This document shows, piece after piece, positions 18,440 to 28,659 of a DNA stretch of 64,000 nucleotides. A model generated the notes under the pieces. The model was given only the letters and a program-made list of their open reading frames with translations, was not told the origin of the DNA and ran no database searches. Made by a program: the position numbers and the translations under genes. This DNA comes from Pseudoalteromonas distincta. GTDB taxonomy: Bacteria > Pseudomonadota > Gammaproteobacteria > Enterobacterales > Alteromonadaceae. Every line of letters starts with the position of its first letter. Positions within the stretch are counted from its first letter, which is position 1. Where the stretch lies: assembly GCF_000814675.1 (NCBI RefSeq), contig NZ_JWIG01000008.1, positions 1 to 64,000 on the forward strand, read 5' to 3'.

Positions 18440-19141
18440 CTAAAGCGAATTTTTTACTAATTTAAGCTCACGGCGGCTCACTGGCAATAACTCACTGCAC
18501 CCTTGTAGCTCAATCATATGATTGCCATTCGCTTTTGAATGCAAAGCAATTACTTTTTGTTTATTAACCAGTGTATTGCGATGAATTCGCAAAATATGTG
18601 TAGGAAATTGTAACTCTAATTGTTTTAGACTTTGTTCAAGTAAAGCTTCTCCACCACAGAATATCATTTTGGTATACTTTTCTTCGGCACTAAAATACAA
18701 AACATCATTTATATCAACACTGCGTAGAGTACCAGCTAGCTGATAAGAGATTTTTACATTTTGTTGTTTTTGAATATGTACTTTATTTAAGCGCCCGACT
18801 TGCTTAAGCACCTTTTGCAATGATTGCTCTGAAATAGGTTTAACTAAATAACCTGCAGCGCTTAATTGTAAAGCATCGAAGGCATGCTCAGGGTGAGCAG
18901 TTATAAAAACAATAGCAGGAGGTAGAGTTAAACTATTGAGCTCATTAGCAACTTGTAAACCATTCATACCAGGCATATCAACATCTAAAAAAATCAAATC
19001 AGGCGTTTGCTTTTTAGCAAGTACTAGAGCTTCCTTACCATTACTTGCCTCACCTTGTACAACTATGCTTTTATCGTGTGTTAACAAACGGATTAAGCGA
19101 GATCTCGCAAGAGGCTCATCATCAACAATGAGTACATTCAT
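18440..19141 (-). CDS. LytTR-family response regulator (AlgR/LytR type)
   Basis: A 233-residue regulator. The receiver domain (1-120) has the phosphoacceptor Asp in DLIFLDVDMPGMNG, the Asp pair VDDE at the start and the conserved Lys in GYLVKPIS. The C-terminal LytTR DNA-binding domain (about 130-233) contains YFSAEEKYTKM and RIHRNTLVNKQKV. It overlaps its kinase gene by 4 bp. AlgR with FimS/AlgZ controls the fimU-pilVWXY1E operon in P. aeruginosa; its place immediately upstream of pilV here suggests the same job, but orthology is not proven. Confidence 0.88.
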   Translation of the reverse strand: MNVLIVDDEPLARSRLIRLLTHDKSIVVQGEASNGKEALVLAKKQTPDLIFLDVDMPGMNGLQVANELNSLTLPPAIVFITAHPEHAFDALQLSAAGYLVKPISEQSLQKVLKQVGRLNKVHIQKQQNVKISYQLAGTLRSVDINDVLYFSAEEKYTKMIFCGGEALLEQSLKQLELQFPTHILRIHRNTLVNKQKVIALHSKANGNHMIELQGCSELLPVSRRELKLVKNSL

Positions 19142-20172
19142 ACACTGCCCTCAATTAGCTTAGGGATAACGACCTTGACCCTAAACACATCATTTTTATT
19201 AGTAATTGTTAGCTGCGCTTTATTTTTATAATAAATATTTAATCGTTGGCGAATATTTTCAAGCGCCATTCCGTTATTAGGCCTAGTTTGAGCATTAGAA
19301 ATTGTTATAGGGTTAGAAACAATCATGGTTATATAGCCGGTAGTGATATGTAGCTCTACTTTTATTTCTGCACCATGCTCACTTGTTTCAACGCCGTGGC
19401 ATACCGCATTTTCAATTAATGGCTGCAGGGTTAAGCAAGGAATGCTCAATGCGGGTAGTTCATTAGGTATTTGCCAATCAACTCTTAAGCGATTACCAAA
19501 ACGCCACGTTTCAAGTGCGATATATTGCTTACTCAACGTTATTTCATCTTCAAGAGATACATTCTTCCCCGAGTGCATTGCAGCCTGCGATAAGGCGGCT
19601 AATGCTAAAATAGCCTGCTCTGCCGCATCGGCATCATGATGAGTAAGCTCTGCAGCAGTGTTTAAACTATTATATAAAAAATGAGGACGTATTCTAGCTT
19701 GTAGGGCATCAAGCTCTGCACGAGAAAGTGCTTTAGTTTGCTGCTCTTTTTCAAAATGAATTAATAAAAACTGGACGAATAAAGCAGCCAGTAAAGCCAC
19801 TATAATACAATTGCGAAGTGTGAAATAAATTAGGTTATTTGTATCATCTATATCAAAAGCAAAATGAGAAAATAAAATACTAAAAATACAGGTAGATAAT
19901 AAAAAAAAGGCAAAAAATAGACTTAATTGAAAAGTTTGAGTACGTTTTTGTAAGAAAAATCTACAGAAGTATAAAGAAGAGGTACCGACTAAAACAATTA
20001 AATGCATAAACAAACTAATGATCCCAAGTCGTAGCCAAATATCTCCTTCTACATTAGGTGCAAAAGCTAAAACAATAGCAATAACTTGAGAAACAATAAG
20101 CGTGGCTAATACGCCTCGCTCATTAAAAAGAGCCGAAAAAAGCAAACCATCATTTTGAAGTGACTTGCTCAT
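19138..20172 (-). CDS. LytS/AlgZ-type membrane histidine kinase
   Basis: A 344-residue sensor. The N-terminal about 150 residues form four to five hydrophobic segments with no recognised ligand domain. After a short linker comes the His_kinase motif IRPHFLYNSLNTAAEL, whose His is the phosphorylation site, then the HATPase_c part with LQPLIENAVCHG and NGMALENIRQRL. This is the non-canonical kinase type that partners LytTR regulators. A good ribosome site (AAGGAG) precedes the ATG. It begins 39 bp after ispH with no terminator between, so it may be read from the ileS-ispH operon as well as from its own promoter. Confidence 0.88.
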   Translation of the reverse strand: MSKSLQNDGLLFSALFNERGVLATLIVSQVIAIVLAFAPNVEGDIWLRLGIISLFMHLIVLVGTSSLYFCRFFLQKRTQTFQLSLFFAFFLLSTCIFSILFSHFAFDIDDTNNLIYFTLRNCIIVALLAALFVQFLLIHFEKEQQTKALSRAELDALQARIRPHFLYNSLNTAAELTHHDADAAEQAILALAALSQAAMHSGKNVSLEDEITLSKQYIALETWRFGNRLRVDWQIPNELPALSIPCLTLQPLIENAVCHGVETSEHGAEIKVELHITTGYITMIVSNPITISNAQTRPNNGMALENIRQRLNIYYKNKAQLTITNKNDVFRVKVVIPKLIEGSV

Positions 20173-20211
20173 AACGACTCTCCTTTAATCTAAATGTTTA
20201 ATATATTTAAA

Positions 20212-21141
20212 TTAACGTAGCTCTACAGGAACAGCAAATACTATATTTTCTACTTCACCTGGGTTCTCAACAACCTGCGTACCACCAAGATCTTTTAATC
20301 GGCTTATTACTTGTTGTACAAGTACTTCTGGCGCAGATGCACCCGCAGTTACGCCAACTGATTTAGAGCCTGAAACCCACTGCTCTTGTACATCAGTTGC
20401 GTCATCAATTAAATAAGCAACTGTGCCCATTTTATCTGCAAGTTCACGTAAGCGATTAGAGTTAGAGCTATTTTTAGCGCCAACAACTAATAGCACATCA
20501 ACTTTATCAGCTAAGTCACGAACAGCGTCTTGACGATTTTGCGTTGCATAACAAATGTCATCTTTACGAGGTCCGTCAATTGATGGGAATTTATTGCGCA
20601 GTGCATCAATAACATCTGCTGTGTCATCAACTGAGAGTGTTGTTTGGCTGCAATAAAAAAGATTTTCAGCATTTTTTACATTAAGCGCAACAACATCATC
20701 AACGGTTTCAACAAGATAAATGCCACCGGCTGAGTTATCATATTGTCCCATTGTTCCCTCTACTTCAGGGTGGCCATGGTGTCCAATTAAAATACACTCA
20801 ATACCTTTACGACTCGCACGTGTAACTTCCATATGTACTTTAGTTACAAGCGGACATGTTGCATCAAATACTTTTAAATCACGACGTTTAGCCTCTGAGC
20901 GAACCGCTTGCGAAACACCATGTGCACTAAAAATAACAATGCTGTCGTCAGGTACTTGATCAAGCTCTTCAACAAATACCGCACCACGACTTTTTAATCC
21001 ATCAACCACATAACGGTTATGTACTACTTCGTGGCGCACATAAATTGGCTTTTCAAAAATATCTAGAGCGCGCTCAACAATACTAATAGCACGGTCAACA
21101 CCAGCGCAAAAGCCGCGTGGATTAGCTAGTAATATTTCCAT
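20212..21141 (-). CDS. ispH: 4-hydroxy-3-methylbut-2-enyl diphosphate reductase IspH
   Basis: A 309-residue iron-sulfur enzyme performing the last step of the MEP isoprenoid pathway, yielding IPP and DMAPP. The three cluster Cys are visible in [13 protein letters not shown] (Cys12), [10 protein letters not shown] and [11 protein letters not shown], and the active-site Glu in the TVDDV/STT region is in place. ATG overlaps the fkpB stop by one base. It follows the conserved ileS-lspA-fkpB order. Confidence 0.96.
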   Translation of the reverse strand: MEILLANPRGFCAGVDRAISIVERALDIFEKPIYVRHEVVHNRYVVDGLKSRGAVFVEELDQVPDDSIVIFSAHGVSQAVRSEAKRRDLKVFDATCPLVTKVHMEVTRASRKGIECILIGHHGHPEVEGTMGQYDNSAGGIYLVETVDDVVALNVKNAENLFYCSQTTLSVDDTADVIDALRNKFPSIDGPRKDDICYATQNRQDAVRDLADKVDVLLVVGAKNSSNSNRLRELADKMGTVAYLIDDATDVQEQWVSGSKSVGVTAGASAPEVLVQQVISRLKDLGGTQVVENPGEVENIVFAVPVELR

Positions 21142-21581
21142 TAACCTTCCACCTCAATAATATCAACTTCAAACGTTAAACGTTGGCCAGATAAAGGGTG
21201 ATTAAAATCAATCGTTACCGACTCACCTTGCACTTCGCGAACTAATCCAGGAAGCTCAGTACCGTCAGGTTGAGTAAACGCAATAATTGCACCTACTTTG
21301 GCTGGTGTTTCTGGGCCAAATTTACTACGGTCAACGTAGTAAATATTATCTGGATTTGGCTGACCAAACGCATCTTCAGGTTCTAATTCAAACGTTTTAC
21401 TTTCGCCTGCAGTTAAACCTAATAAACACTTTTCGAAGTTTGCCGTTAAGCTGCCATCGCCCATTGTTAATTTAGCAGGTTTGTTGTGCACCTTGGTAGA
21501 ATCAGCGGCAGAGCCATCTTCTAATTTAATAGAAAAATGGAAAATAACTTGCGAGTTTTCACCAATTACAGCTTGGCTCAT
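21141..21581 (-). CDS. fkpB: FKBP-type peptidyl-prolyl isomerase FkpB (SlpA)
   Basis: A 146-residue SlyD-like FKBP (E. coli SlpA is about 149). The segments [16 protein letters not shown] and [20 protein letters not shown] form the FKBP domain, interrupted by the IF chaperone insertion (about residues 70-120, [20 protein letters not shown]). It catalyses prolyl isomerisation and aids folding in the cytoplasm. The gene overlaps lspA by 4 bp and touches ispH. Confidence 0.92.
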   Translation of the reverse strand: MSQAVIGENSQVIFHFSIKLEDGSAADSTKVHNKPAKLTMGDGSLTANFEKCLLGLTAGESKTFELEPEDAFGQPNPDNIYYVDRSKFGPETPAKVGAIIAFTQPDGTELPGLVREVQGESVTIDFNHPLSGQRLTFEVDIIEVEG

Positions 21582-22078
21582 GCTTTATGCTCCTTTGGAC
21601 TCTCGCCGGTGAAGGCGTCAAATAACAATAATGCTGCACCAATACAAATAGCGCAATCGGCAATATTGAATACAGGAAAATGTGAGTCTTTATAAAAAAC
21701 GTGAATAAAGTCGATTACATAACCATACGCAATACGATCGTATAAATTACCAATAGCGCCAGCAAGTACCAATGCATAAGCACCGCATAGTACTTTATTT
21801 GTAGCAGGTAAGCGTTTTAGCCACCACACAAGCAAAGCACTAATAGCAACGGCAATTGCACTTAAAAACCAACGCTGCCAACCACCCGCTTCACTTAAAA
21901 AGCTATAAGCAGCACCATAGTTATGTACATAAGTAATACTAAAAACAGGGAGTAAGTTTATAGACTCTTGATAAGCCATAGTCCCTACAACAAGTGTTTT
22001 ACTGGCAAAGTCTATTACTAAAAGTAATAGACTCAACCAAAGCCACACTAAACCACTTTTTTGGGCTAGTTTGCTCAC
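21578..22078 (-). CDS. lspA: Signal peptidase II LspA
   Basis: A 166-residue inner-membrane aspartyl protease with four hydrophobic segments. The catalytic Asp residues lie in GNLYDRIAYGYVIDFI and FNIADCAICIG. It removes the signal peptide from prolipoproteins, including the lipoproteins encoded here (BamD, the SLT protein, the phosphoesterase). It is in the operon ileS-lspA-fkpB-ispH, 12 bp after ileS. Confidence 0.96.
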   Translation of the reverse strand: MSKLAQKSGLVWLWLSLLLLVIDFASKTLVVGTMAYQESINLLPVFSITYVHNYGAAYSFLSEAGGWQRWFLSAIAVAISALLVWWLKRLPATNKVLCGAYALVLAGAIGNLYDRIAYGYVIDFIHVFYKDSHFPVFNIADCAICIGAALLLFDAFTGESPKEHKA

Positions 22079-22090
22079 TAAGAATAACTC

Positions 22091-24919
22091 CTAAGCGAAT
22101 TGACGCTTTTCACCTTCGCCGTCAACATTACTTACACAACGACCACAAATTTCAGGATGAGCAGGCTCAACACCTACATCTTCGCTGTAATGCCAACAAC
22201 GCTCACATTTAGCAGCATCTGTTGCAGCAACGCTAATGAACAAACCTTCAATTTCGGTAGCTTGTGTATCTGCAGGCTGGCTATCAACTTCAGTAACATT
22301 CACGGCTGATGTTAACAATACAAAACGCAGTTCATCACCAAGCGCGTTTAATTTAGCGGCAAGCTCTTTACCCGTAAATAAATTCACCGTTGCTTGAAGT
22401 GTTGCACCAATTACTTCTTCTTTACGTGCAGCTTCTAATAAGCGGTTTACTTCGTCACGTACAGTTAAAATCTCTAACCAATCATCGTTACTAAATTGGC
22501 TATTTGTTGGCGCTTGTAAGCCATCGTACCAAACTGATGTAAATACGTAGTCACTACGCTCACCCGGTAACGCTTCCCATATTTCTTGTGCGGTAAAGCT
22601 CATAATAGGTGCCATCCAACGCGTCATTGCTTCTGCGATATGATAAAGCGCTGTTTGACAAGAACGACGTGCATGGCTATCACTCTTAGCTGTATATTGA
22701 CGATCTTTAATAACATCTAAATAGAACGAGCCAAGCTCACCCGTACAGAAGTTCATTAGCTTTTGAGTTACTAATAGCATTTGGTAGCTGTCGTATGCGG
22801 CTAAAATCTCGTCTTGCAACTGAGCTGCGCGGCCAACAATCCACTTATCAAGCTCAACCATATCATCAACAGCTACTTGATCTGTTTCTGGATTAAAACC
22901 ATTTAGGTTAGCAAGCAAGTAACGGCTAGTGTTACGAATACGGCGGTAACGATCGGCTGAGCGTTTAAATATTTCATCCGACACAGTCATTTCTGCCGTG
23001 TAATCGGTAGAAGCCACCCACAAACGTAGAATGTCAGCACCTAGTTTATTCATCACATTTTGTGGTGAAATAACATTGCCTAACGACTTAGACATTTTAC
23101 GGCCGTTTTCATCAACGGTAAAACCATGCGTAAGCACTTGCTTATATGGTGCATGTCCATTAATCGCAACTGATGTCATCATTGACGACATAAACCAACC
23201 ACGGTGCTGATCAGAACCTTCAAGGTATAAGTCAGCTGGACCAACCAAGTCTTCACGTGCATCTACTACACAAGCGTGTGACACACCTGAGTCAAACCAT
23301 ACATCTAGCGTATCTTGCACTTTCATGTATTGCTTGGCGTCTTCTTCACCAAGTAAAGTAGCTGGTTCTAAATCGTACCATGCTTGTATACCAGACTTTT
23401 CAACAAGCTCTGCTGCTTGAGCAATTAGCTCTTGTGTATTTGGGTGAAGTGCACCGGTGTCTTTATCAACGAACAATGCAATAGGAACGCCCCAAGTACG
23501 CTGGCGAGAAATACACCAATCTGGGCGGCTTTCAACCATGTTAGAAATACGGCTTTCGCCCCACTCTGGTAACCACTGCGTGTTTTTAATCTCAGCAAGA
23601 GAATCTTGACGTAAGTTAGCCTGATCCATACTTACAAACCATTGTGGTGTAGCACGGAAAATGATTGGTGTTTTATGGCGCCAACAATGCGGGTAACTAT
23701 GCGTAAGCGCATGGTGATGCATAAGCGCACCACGCTCTTTTAATACTTCAATTACGCTCGCATTTGCCTTAAATACGTGCTGACCTGCAAAAAGTTCGGT
23801 ATCTGGTAAATAAACACCATTTGCACCAACAGGGTTAGCCACTTCAAGGTTGTAATTTAAACCAGCCACGAAATCTTCTTGACCATGGCCTGGGGCGGTA
23901 TGTACAACACCAGTACCTGAATCAGTAGTTACGTGTTCTGCAACAATCACTGGTACATTAAAATCATAAAAAGGATGGGCTACTTGCAAGTTTTCAAGCG
24001 CTGCACCTTTTACATACCCTAGTACGTGAAAGTGATTAAAACCAAAACGGTCCATAGCATCTTTAACAAGCTCAGAACCTAAAATTAGACGTTGTTGTAC
24101 GCCTTCATCTTCAACCTGTACTAACGCATACTCTAAATCGGCATGCACAGCCACAGCGCGGTTTGCAGGAAGCGTCCACGGTGTTGTTGTCCAAATAACA
24201 GTACCAACACTGCCTTCTCCTTTATGACCATCAGCCAGATCAAAGGCACTAACAACAGCACCTTGATCAACAAATGTAAAACGCACATCTATTGCTGGAG
24301 ACTGCTTATCTTGGTATTCAACTTCTGCTTCTGCTAATGCAGAGCCACAGTCTGTACACCAATGCACAGGCTTTGCGCCTTTATGCAAATGACCTTTTTC
24401 AATAATACGACCAAGCACACGAATTGCATTCGCTTCAAAGTCAAAGTTCATTGTTAAATATGGCTTATCCCAATCTGCAAATACGCCTAAACGTTTAAAA
24501 TCAACTTTTTGACCTTCAACTTGTTTTTTAGCGTATGCACGGCATTTTTCACGAAACTCACTCGCAGTAACTTTTACACCCGGCTTGCCTACTTTTTTCT
24601 CAACCATTAACTCGATTGGTAAACCATGACAATCCCAACCTGGAACTAATGGTGAATCAAAGTCAGATAATGTTTTAGACTTAACAATAATATCTTTTAA
24701 TATTTTATTAACTGAGTGGCCTAAATGGATATCGCCATTTGCATACGGAGGGCCGTCATGCAAAATAAAGGTTTTTTTACCTTTCTTAGCGCTGCGAATT
24801 TGACCATAAAGGTCGTCCTCATACCATGCTTTAAGCATTTTTGGTTCACGTTGTGCCAAATTGCCACGCATTGGAAACGGTGTTTCCGGTAAGTTCAAAG
24901 TATGTTTATAGTCGCTCAT
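22091..24919 (-). CDS. ileS: Isoleucyl-tRNA synthetase
   Basis: A 942-residue class I synthetase of the bacterial type. The HIGH motif appears as [11 protein letters not shown], the KMSKS loop as [12 protein letters not shown], and the editing domain includes [16 protein letters not shown] and [11 protein letters not shown]. The C-terminal zinc site is [10 protein letters not shown]...CGRCVSNV. It charges tRNA-Ile in the cytoplasm. It sits 5 bp after ribF in the conserved ribF-ileS-lspA operon. Confidence 0.98.
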   Translation of the reverse strand: MSDYKHTLNLPETPFPMRGNLAQREPKMLKAWYEDDLYGQIRSAKKGKKTFILHDGPPYANGDIHLGHSVNKILKDIIVKSKTLSDFDSPLVPGWDCHGLPIELMVEKKVGKPGVKVTASEFREKCRAYAKKQVEGQKVDFKRLGVFADWDKPYLTMNFDFEANAIRVLGRIIEKGHLHKGAKPVHWCTDCGSALAEAEVEYQDKQSPAIDVRFTFVDQGAVVSAFDLADGHKGEGSVGTVIWTTTPWTLPANRAVAVHADLEYALVQVEDEGVQQRLILGSELVKDAMDRFGFNHFHVLGYVKGAALENLQVAHPFYDFNVPVIVAEHVTTDSGTGVVHTAPGHGQEDFVAGLNYNLEVANPVGANGVYLPDTELFAGQHVFKANASVIEVLKERGALMHHHALTHSYPHCWRHKTPIIFRATPQWFVSMDQANLRQDSLAEIKNTQWLPEWGESRISNMVESRPDWCISRQRTWGVPIALFVDKDTGALHPNTQELIAQAAELVEKSGIQAWYDLEPATLLGEEDAKQYMKVQDTLDVWFDSGVSHACVVDAREDLVGPADLYLEGSDQHRGWFMSSMMTSVAINGHAPYKQVLTHGFTVDENGRKMSKSLGNVISPQNVMNKLGADILRLWVASTDYTAEMTVSDEIFKRSADRYRRIRNTSRYLLANLNGFNPETDQVAVDDMVELDKWIVGRAAQLQDEILAAYDSYQMLLVTQKLMNFCTGELGSFYLDVIKDRQYTAKSDSHARRSCQTALYHIAEAMTRWMAPIMSFTAQEIWEALPGERSDYVFTSVWYDGLQAPTNSQFSNDDWLEILTVRDEVNRLLEAARKEEVIGATLQATVNLFTGKELAAKLNALGDELRFVLLTSAVNVTEVDSQPADTQATEIEGLFISVAATDAAKCERCWHYSEDVGVEPAHPEICGRCVSNVDGEGEKRQFA

Positions 24920-24924
24920 TTATC

Positions 24925-25875
24925 CTACATTCCGTCTCTATCGGCTACCTGATTTAAACCAAAACACTGCTTAGCGGCAGCAACATCAGTTGCTATTTGC
25001 GCCGTTAATTGTGTTAATGTCTCGAATTTTTTCTCATCGCGAAGTTTTTCTATTAACTCCACATGCATAAATTGTCCGTAAATATCCTGTGCAAAATCAA
25101 AAAGGTGAACTTCTAATAATGCACGAGTTCCATTAAATGTCGGCTTATTACCTACATTTGCAACTCCAAAAATCTGTTTTCCTGCAATCGTTGCTTGCAC
25201 TGCAAACACTCCGTTGACAGGACACACTTGGCGTTTTAGGGCAATATTTGCCGTTCTAAAACCGAGTTCACGTCCTCTTTTCCAGCCATGTATAACACGA
25301 CCAGAAATAGCATAATCGTGACCAAGCATTATTTTAGCACTCGCTAAGTCACCGGATGCTAAAGCATCTCGTATTAAAGTGCTGCTTACTCTAGCATTTA
25401 ATTGACGAAAGCTCGCGGTGCTTTTTACATCCATGCCCGCTTGCTTACCCATGCTAGCAAGTAAGTGAAAGTTACCTTGGCGTTGCTTTCCAAACTTAAA
25501 ATCATCACCAACAGTAAGTGCTTTAACACCTAACTTTTTAATCAAAATCTCATTAACGAATTGCTCAGCATGCATGTTTGCAAATTGCTGATTAAAGCTA
25601 ATGCAAATAACTCGCTCAATACCTAAATCACTCAATAAACGTAACTTATCTCGTAAGCGCGTTAACCGTGCAGGGGCATTGTTTTTAGCAAAAAACTCTT
25701 GTGGCTGGGGTTCAAACAGCATTACAGTGCTAGGCAAACTATGCGCTTTAGCATCGCTAAGTAAACCTTTTAATACTTCTGCGTGGCCTAAATGAACGCC
25801 GTCAAAATTACCAATAGTTAACACACAACCAAAATGGTGTGGGCGAATATTGTGTATACCTCTAATTAACTCCAT
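24925..25875 (-). CDS. ribF: Bifunctional riboflavin kinase/FAD synthetase RibF
   Basis: A 316-residue enzyme. The N-terminal FAD synthetase domain has TIGNFDGVHLGHAEVL and the C-terminal riboflavin kinase domain has RELGFRTANIAL, where the usual Pro of GFPTAN is replaced by Arg. It makes FMN and FAD. It is 85 bp downstream of murJ and is likely first in the ribF-ileS operon or co-transcribed with murJ. Confidence 0.95.
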   Translation of the reverse strand: MELIRGIHNIRPHHFGCVLTIGNFDGVHLGHAEVLKGLLSDAKAHSLPSTVMLFEPQPQEFFAKNNAPARLTRLRDKLRLLSDLGIERVICISFNQQFANMHAEQFVNEILIKKLGVKALTVGDDFKFGKQRQGNFHLLASMGKQAGMDVKSTASFRQLNARVSSTLIRDALASGDLASAKIMLGHDYAISGRVIHGWKRGRELGFRTANIALKRQVCPVNGVFAVQATIAGKQIFGVANVGNKPTFNGTRALLEVHLFDFAQDIYGQFMHVELIEKLRDEKKFETLTQLTAQIATDVAAAKQCFGLNQVADRDGM

Positions 25876-25959
25876 GCCACCTAATGCCTTGTTTAGCGAG
25901 CTATTAATTACGGCTAAAAAATGATTAAAGCCGCAGAGTTGCCGATTATAATCTTTTTT

Positions 25960-27540
25960 TTAGTTTGATTCAGTAATTGCTACACTTTTTATCGTATTTA
26001 GTCTAACGCCCATCACAAATAGCATTGCAAAGTAGCTAATACCTGCCAAAGCCACTAGCGCTACTAATAATATTACTTGCTGTGTAAAGGCCCATGTAGC
26101 CCAATAATAGTAACTGCTCACAAACCATGTGACAGCTCCCATAACAATACTTGCAACAACACATTTAAGTGTAAAACGCATACTCATTGATGAGAACTGG
26201 TATACATTTTCTTTTTTAAGCTGTCTGTATAATAAAAATGCATTGCAGCTAGCCGATAACGAAGTAGCAAGTGCCAACCCTAAATAACCAATGAAAGGAG
26301 CCAGCATAATGTTAAACACCATATTAAGTACTAAGGTAATAATACCAATACGCACCGGTGTTTTTGTATCTTGACGAGCATAAAAGCCAGGAGCGAGTAC
26401 TTTTATTAGCATAAAGCTTACAAGACCGACCGAATATGCGACTACGCCTAAGCTTACAGCTTTGACATGATCAATACTGTCTTCTTTAAATGCACCGTGG
26501 TCGAACAACACGGTAATAATAAGTGGACTGATGATCATTAAACCTACCATTGCTGGTAGGCCTAAAAATATAACAAAACGAACTCCCCAATCGAGAGTAT
26601 GCTGAAAGTCGCTACTTTTTTTACTGCTATGTAGTTTAGAAAGCGCAGGTAAAATAACTGTCGCAATACCAATACCAAATAATCCCAGCGGAAATTCAAT
26701 TAAGCGGTCAGAATAATAAAGCCACGCAATTGAACCCGTCATCAGTAATGACGCAATCATGGTATCGAGCAACAGATTAATTTGACTAATAGAGACACCA
26801 AACAAAGCCGGTAGCATAAGTTTTCGTACTTTTTTTACGTTTTCGTCTTGCCATGCCCAGCGCGGACGCGCCAACATTTTAGCGCGATACAAGAACGGTA
26901 ATTGAAATAGTAGCTGCACTACACCACCAACAAATACACCTATGGCAAGTGAATAAGCACCTACCGAAAATTTATCATGTAAAAAAATTGCACACGTAAT
27001 AATAGAAACATTAAGTAAAACTGGTGTAAATGCAGCAACAGCGAAACGGTTATACACATTCATTACCGCACCACTAAGTGCAACTAAGCTTACAAAAAAT
27101 AAATAAGGGAATGTAAGTTTAAGTAGTGAACTTGCAAGTTCAAATTTTTCGGCATTAGGTCCGCCTTGCCACCAATCTATAAACCAACCGGTACCAAATA
27201 ATGCTGCAATAACAGGAGAAGCAACAACACCTATAATAGTGACAATTAGTAAAATGGTTCCTAATGTGCCTGCGGCTTGTGCAACAAAAAGTCTGACTTT
27301 GTCGTCTCCTTGCTGTTCTTTAATTTCACTTAGCACAGGTACGAATGCTTGTGCGAAGGCACCTTCTGCAAATAAACGGCGTAAAAAATTAGGAATACGG
27401 TTAGCAAATAAAAAAACATCAGCCGCTGCACTTGCGCCTAATAAATTGGCAACGACAGCATCTCGAACGAGCCCTAAAATACGCGATATCATAGTCATAC
27501 AACTAACAATCATACCAGAGCGAAATAAACCTTTTGACAC
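25960..27540 (-). CDS. murJ: Lipid II flippase MurJ (MviN)
   Basis: A protein of 526 residues with about 14 membrane segments, of the MOP exporter superfamily. ISRILGLVRDAVVANLLGAS and FLRRLFAEGAFAQAFVPVLSE are the MurJ signature and include Arg residues needed for lipid II flipping. I chose the GTG at 27538-27540 (MSKGLFRSG) because AGG lies 6 bases upstream; a TTG at 27553-27555 would add five residues. It is divergent from rpsT, as in many gammaproteobacteria. Confidence 0.94.
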   Translation of the reverse strand: MSKGLFRSGMIVSCMTMISRILGLVRDAVVANLLGASAAADVFLFANRIPNFLRRLFAEGAFAQAFVPVLSEIKEQQGDDKVRLFVAQAAGTLGTILLIVTIIGVVASPVIAALFGTGWFIDWWQGGPNAEKFELASSLLKLTFPYLFFVSLVALSGAVMNVYNRFAVAAFTPVLLNVSIITCAIFLHDKFSVGAYSLAIGVFVGGVVQLLFQLPFLYRAKMLARPRWAWQDENVKKVRKLMLPALFGVSISQINLLLDTMIASLLMTGSIAWLYYSDRLIEFPLGLFGIGIATVILPALSKLHSSKKSSDFQHTLDWGVRFVIFLGLPAMVGLMIISPLIITVLFDHGAFKEDSIDHVKAVSLGVVAYSVGLVSFMLIKVLAPGFYARQDTKTPVRIGIITLVLNMVFNIMLAPFIGYLGLALATSLSASCNAFLLYRQLKKENVYQFSSMSMRFTLKCVVASIVMGAVTWFVSSYYYWATWAFTQQVILLVALVALAGISYFAMLFVMGVRLNTIKSVAITESN

Positions 27541-27716
27541 CTTAAACCTACTCAAAAATCCTCAAGATAGGCGATTATGCCACAGTCTTTTTTATAAATC
27601 GCTTTAAAGCACTAGGCTGGGGGTCTGTGCTTTGTTACAATGTCTATATTAACTGCTAAAGCGGCAAATTGATGCTCGTTATATGGTGCAGTTTTTCTTG
27701 GATTGTTAAATTTAAA

Positions 27717-27745
27717 TTGACATCCATGATAGAAACAGGCATATT
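27717..27745 (+). promoter_or_regulatory. Likely sigma-70 promoter of rpsT
   Basis: A consensus -35 TTGACA (27717-27722) is followed after 17 bases by CATATT (27740-27745), about 49 bp before the TTG start of rpsT. A second, weaker promoter may lie further upstream, as in E. coli. Confidence 0.55.
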
Positions 27746-27793
27746 CCACGGCCTTTAATTTAAGCTTTATTTTAAGATTGTTAGGAGCAAACC

Positions 27794-28054
27794 TTGGCTA
27801 ACATCAAGTCTGCAAAAAAACGCGCTATCACAAGCGAAAAAAACCGTCAGCACAACGCAAGCCGTCGTTCAATGATGCGCACTTACTTCAAAAAAGTAAT
27901 TGTTGCTATTGAAGCGGGCGATAAAGAAGCTGCACAGCAAGCTTTTTCTGTTGCTACACCTATCCTAGACCGTTACGCAACTAAGGGTCTAATTCACAAA
28001 AACAAAGCAGCTCGTCATAAGAGCCGTATAGCAGCTAAGATTAAAGCTCTATAA
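27794..28054 (+). CDS. rpsT: 30S ribosomal protein S20
   Basis: An 86-residue basic protein of the S20 family ([29 protein letters not shown]). The start is TTG (27794-27796), with TTAGGAGC placed 8 bases upstream. E. coli rpsT also begins with UUG, and its weak start is linked to autogenous control by S20; the same is likely here. It binds the 5' domain of 16S rRNA. Confidence 0.97.
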
Positions 28055-28073
28055 TTTGTTTTTGATAGAATAT

Positions 28074-28103
28074 AAAAAACCGGCTTTTGCCGGTTTTTTT
28101 TTA
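28074..28103 (+). terminator. Terminator of rpsT
   Basis: AAAAAACCGGC-tttt-GCCGGTTTTTTTTT is a perfect stem with a long T-run 20 bp after the rpsT stop. The A-run gives it activity in the other direction too, against the CheY-like gene. Confidence 0.92.
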
Positions 28104-28162
28104 TCTAAGATTTAATCTCATACTTTAATAACAGTCGACATAAATATTTAAACAGATTAGTG

Positions 28163-28546
28163 TCATACATTTTCCAAGTCTGGATAAAACTTCTTAAGCA
28201 TTGCCGCTATTTTTTTAGGTGTAAACGGCTTCACTACAAATCCTTTAGCGCCTTTATCAATTGCATCCTTAACATTTTCAATACCTGAATGTGCAGATAC
28301 CATTACTACATTTGTCTCAGGGCTTAATTCATTGATTTGTGCAATCAAATCTTTGCCATCGCCGTCCGGCAATTCAATGTCTAAAAAAATGATATTATAA
28401 TTTGCAGCCTGGCACTCACTAATACATTGTGAGGCAGTAGATGCTTCCTTTACGTTATCTATCCCTAAGTGCATGAGCGTTTGGCTCAAAAAACTACGCA
28501 CTGTGCTAACGTCATCTACAATTAAAATTGATAGCTGCGTATTCAT
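28163..28546 (-). CDS. Single-domain CheY-like response regulator
   Basis: A 127-residue receiver with no output domain. It has the acid pair in LIVDDVSTVRSFL, the phosphoacceptor Asp in IIFLDIELPDGDG, the Ser of VMVSAHSG and the Lys of GFVVKPFTPKKI. No kinase or chemotaxis gene adjoins it, so its partner is unknown. It could act in chemotaxis, twitching or a phosphorelay. A clear ribosome site (AGGAAT) precedes the ATG. Confidence 0.85.
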   Translation of the reverse strand: MNTQLSILIVDDVSTVRSFLSQTLMHLGIDNVKEASTASQCISECQAANYNIIFLDIELPDGDGKDLIAQINELSPETNVVMVSAHSGIENVKDAIDKGAKGFVVKPFTPKKIAAMLKKFYPDLENV

Positions 28547-28659
28547 CTTTATTCCTCGTAGGCTATAAGCTAACTTTAAGTTATCATAATAATTAGCTTA
28601 GTATATAAATTTGCTCATTTAATTATAGAGACCTACGGAAAAAAGGCCAGATTTGCTTT

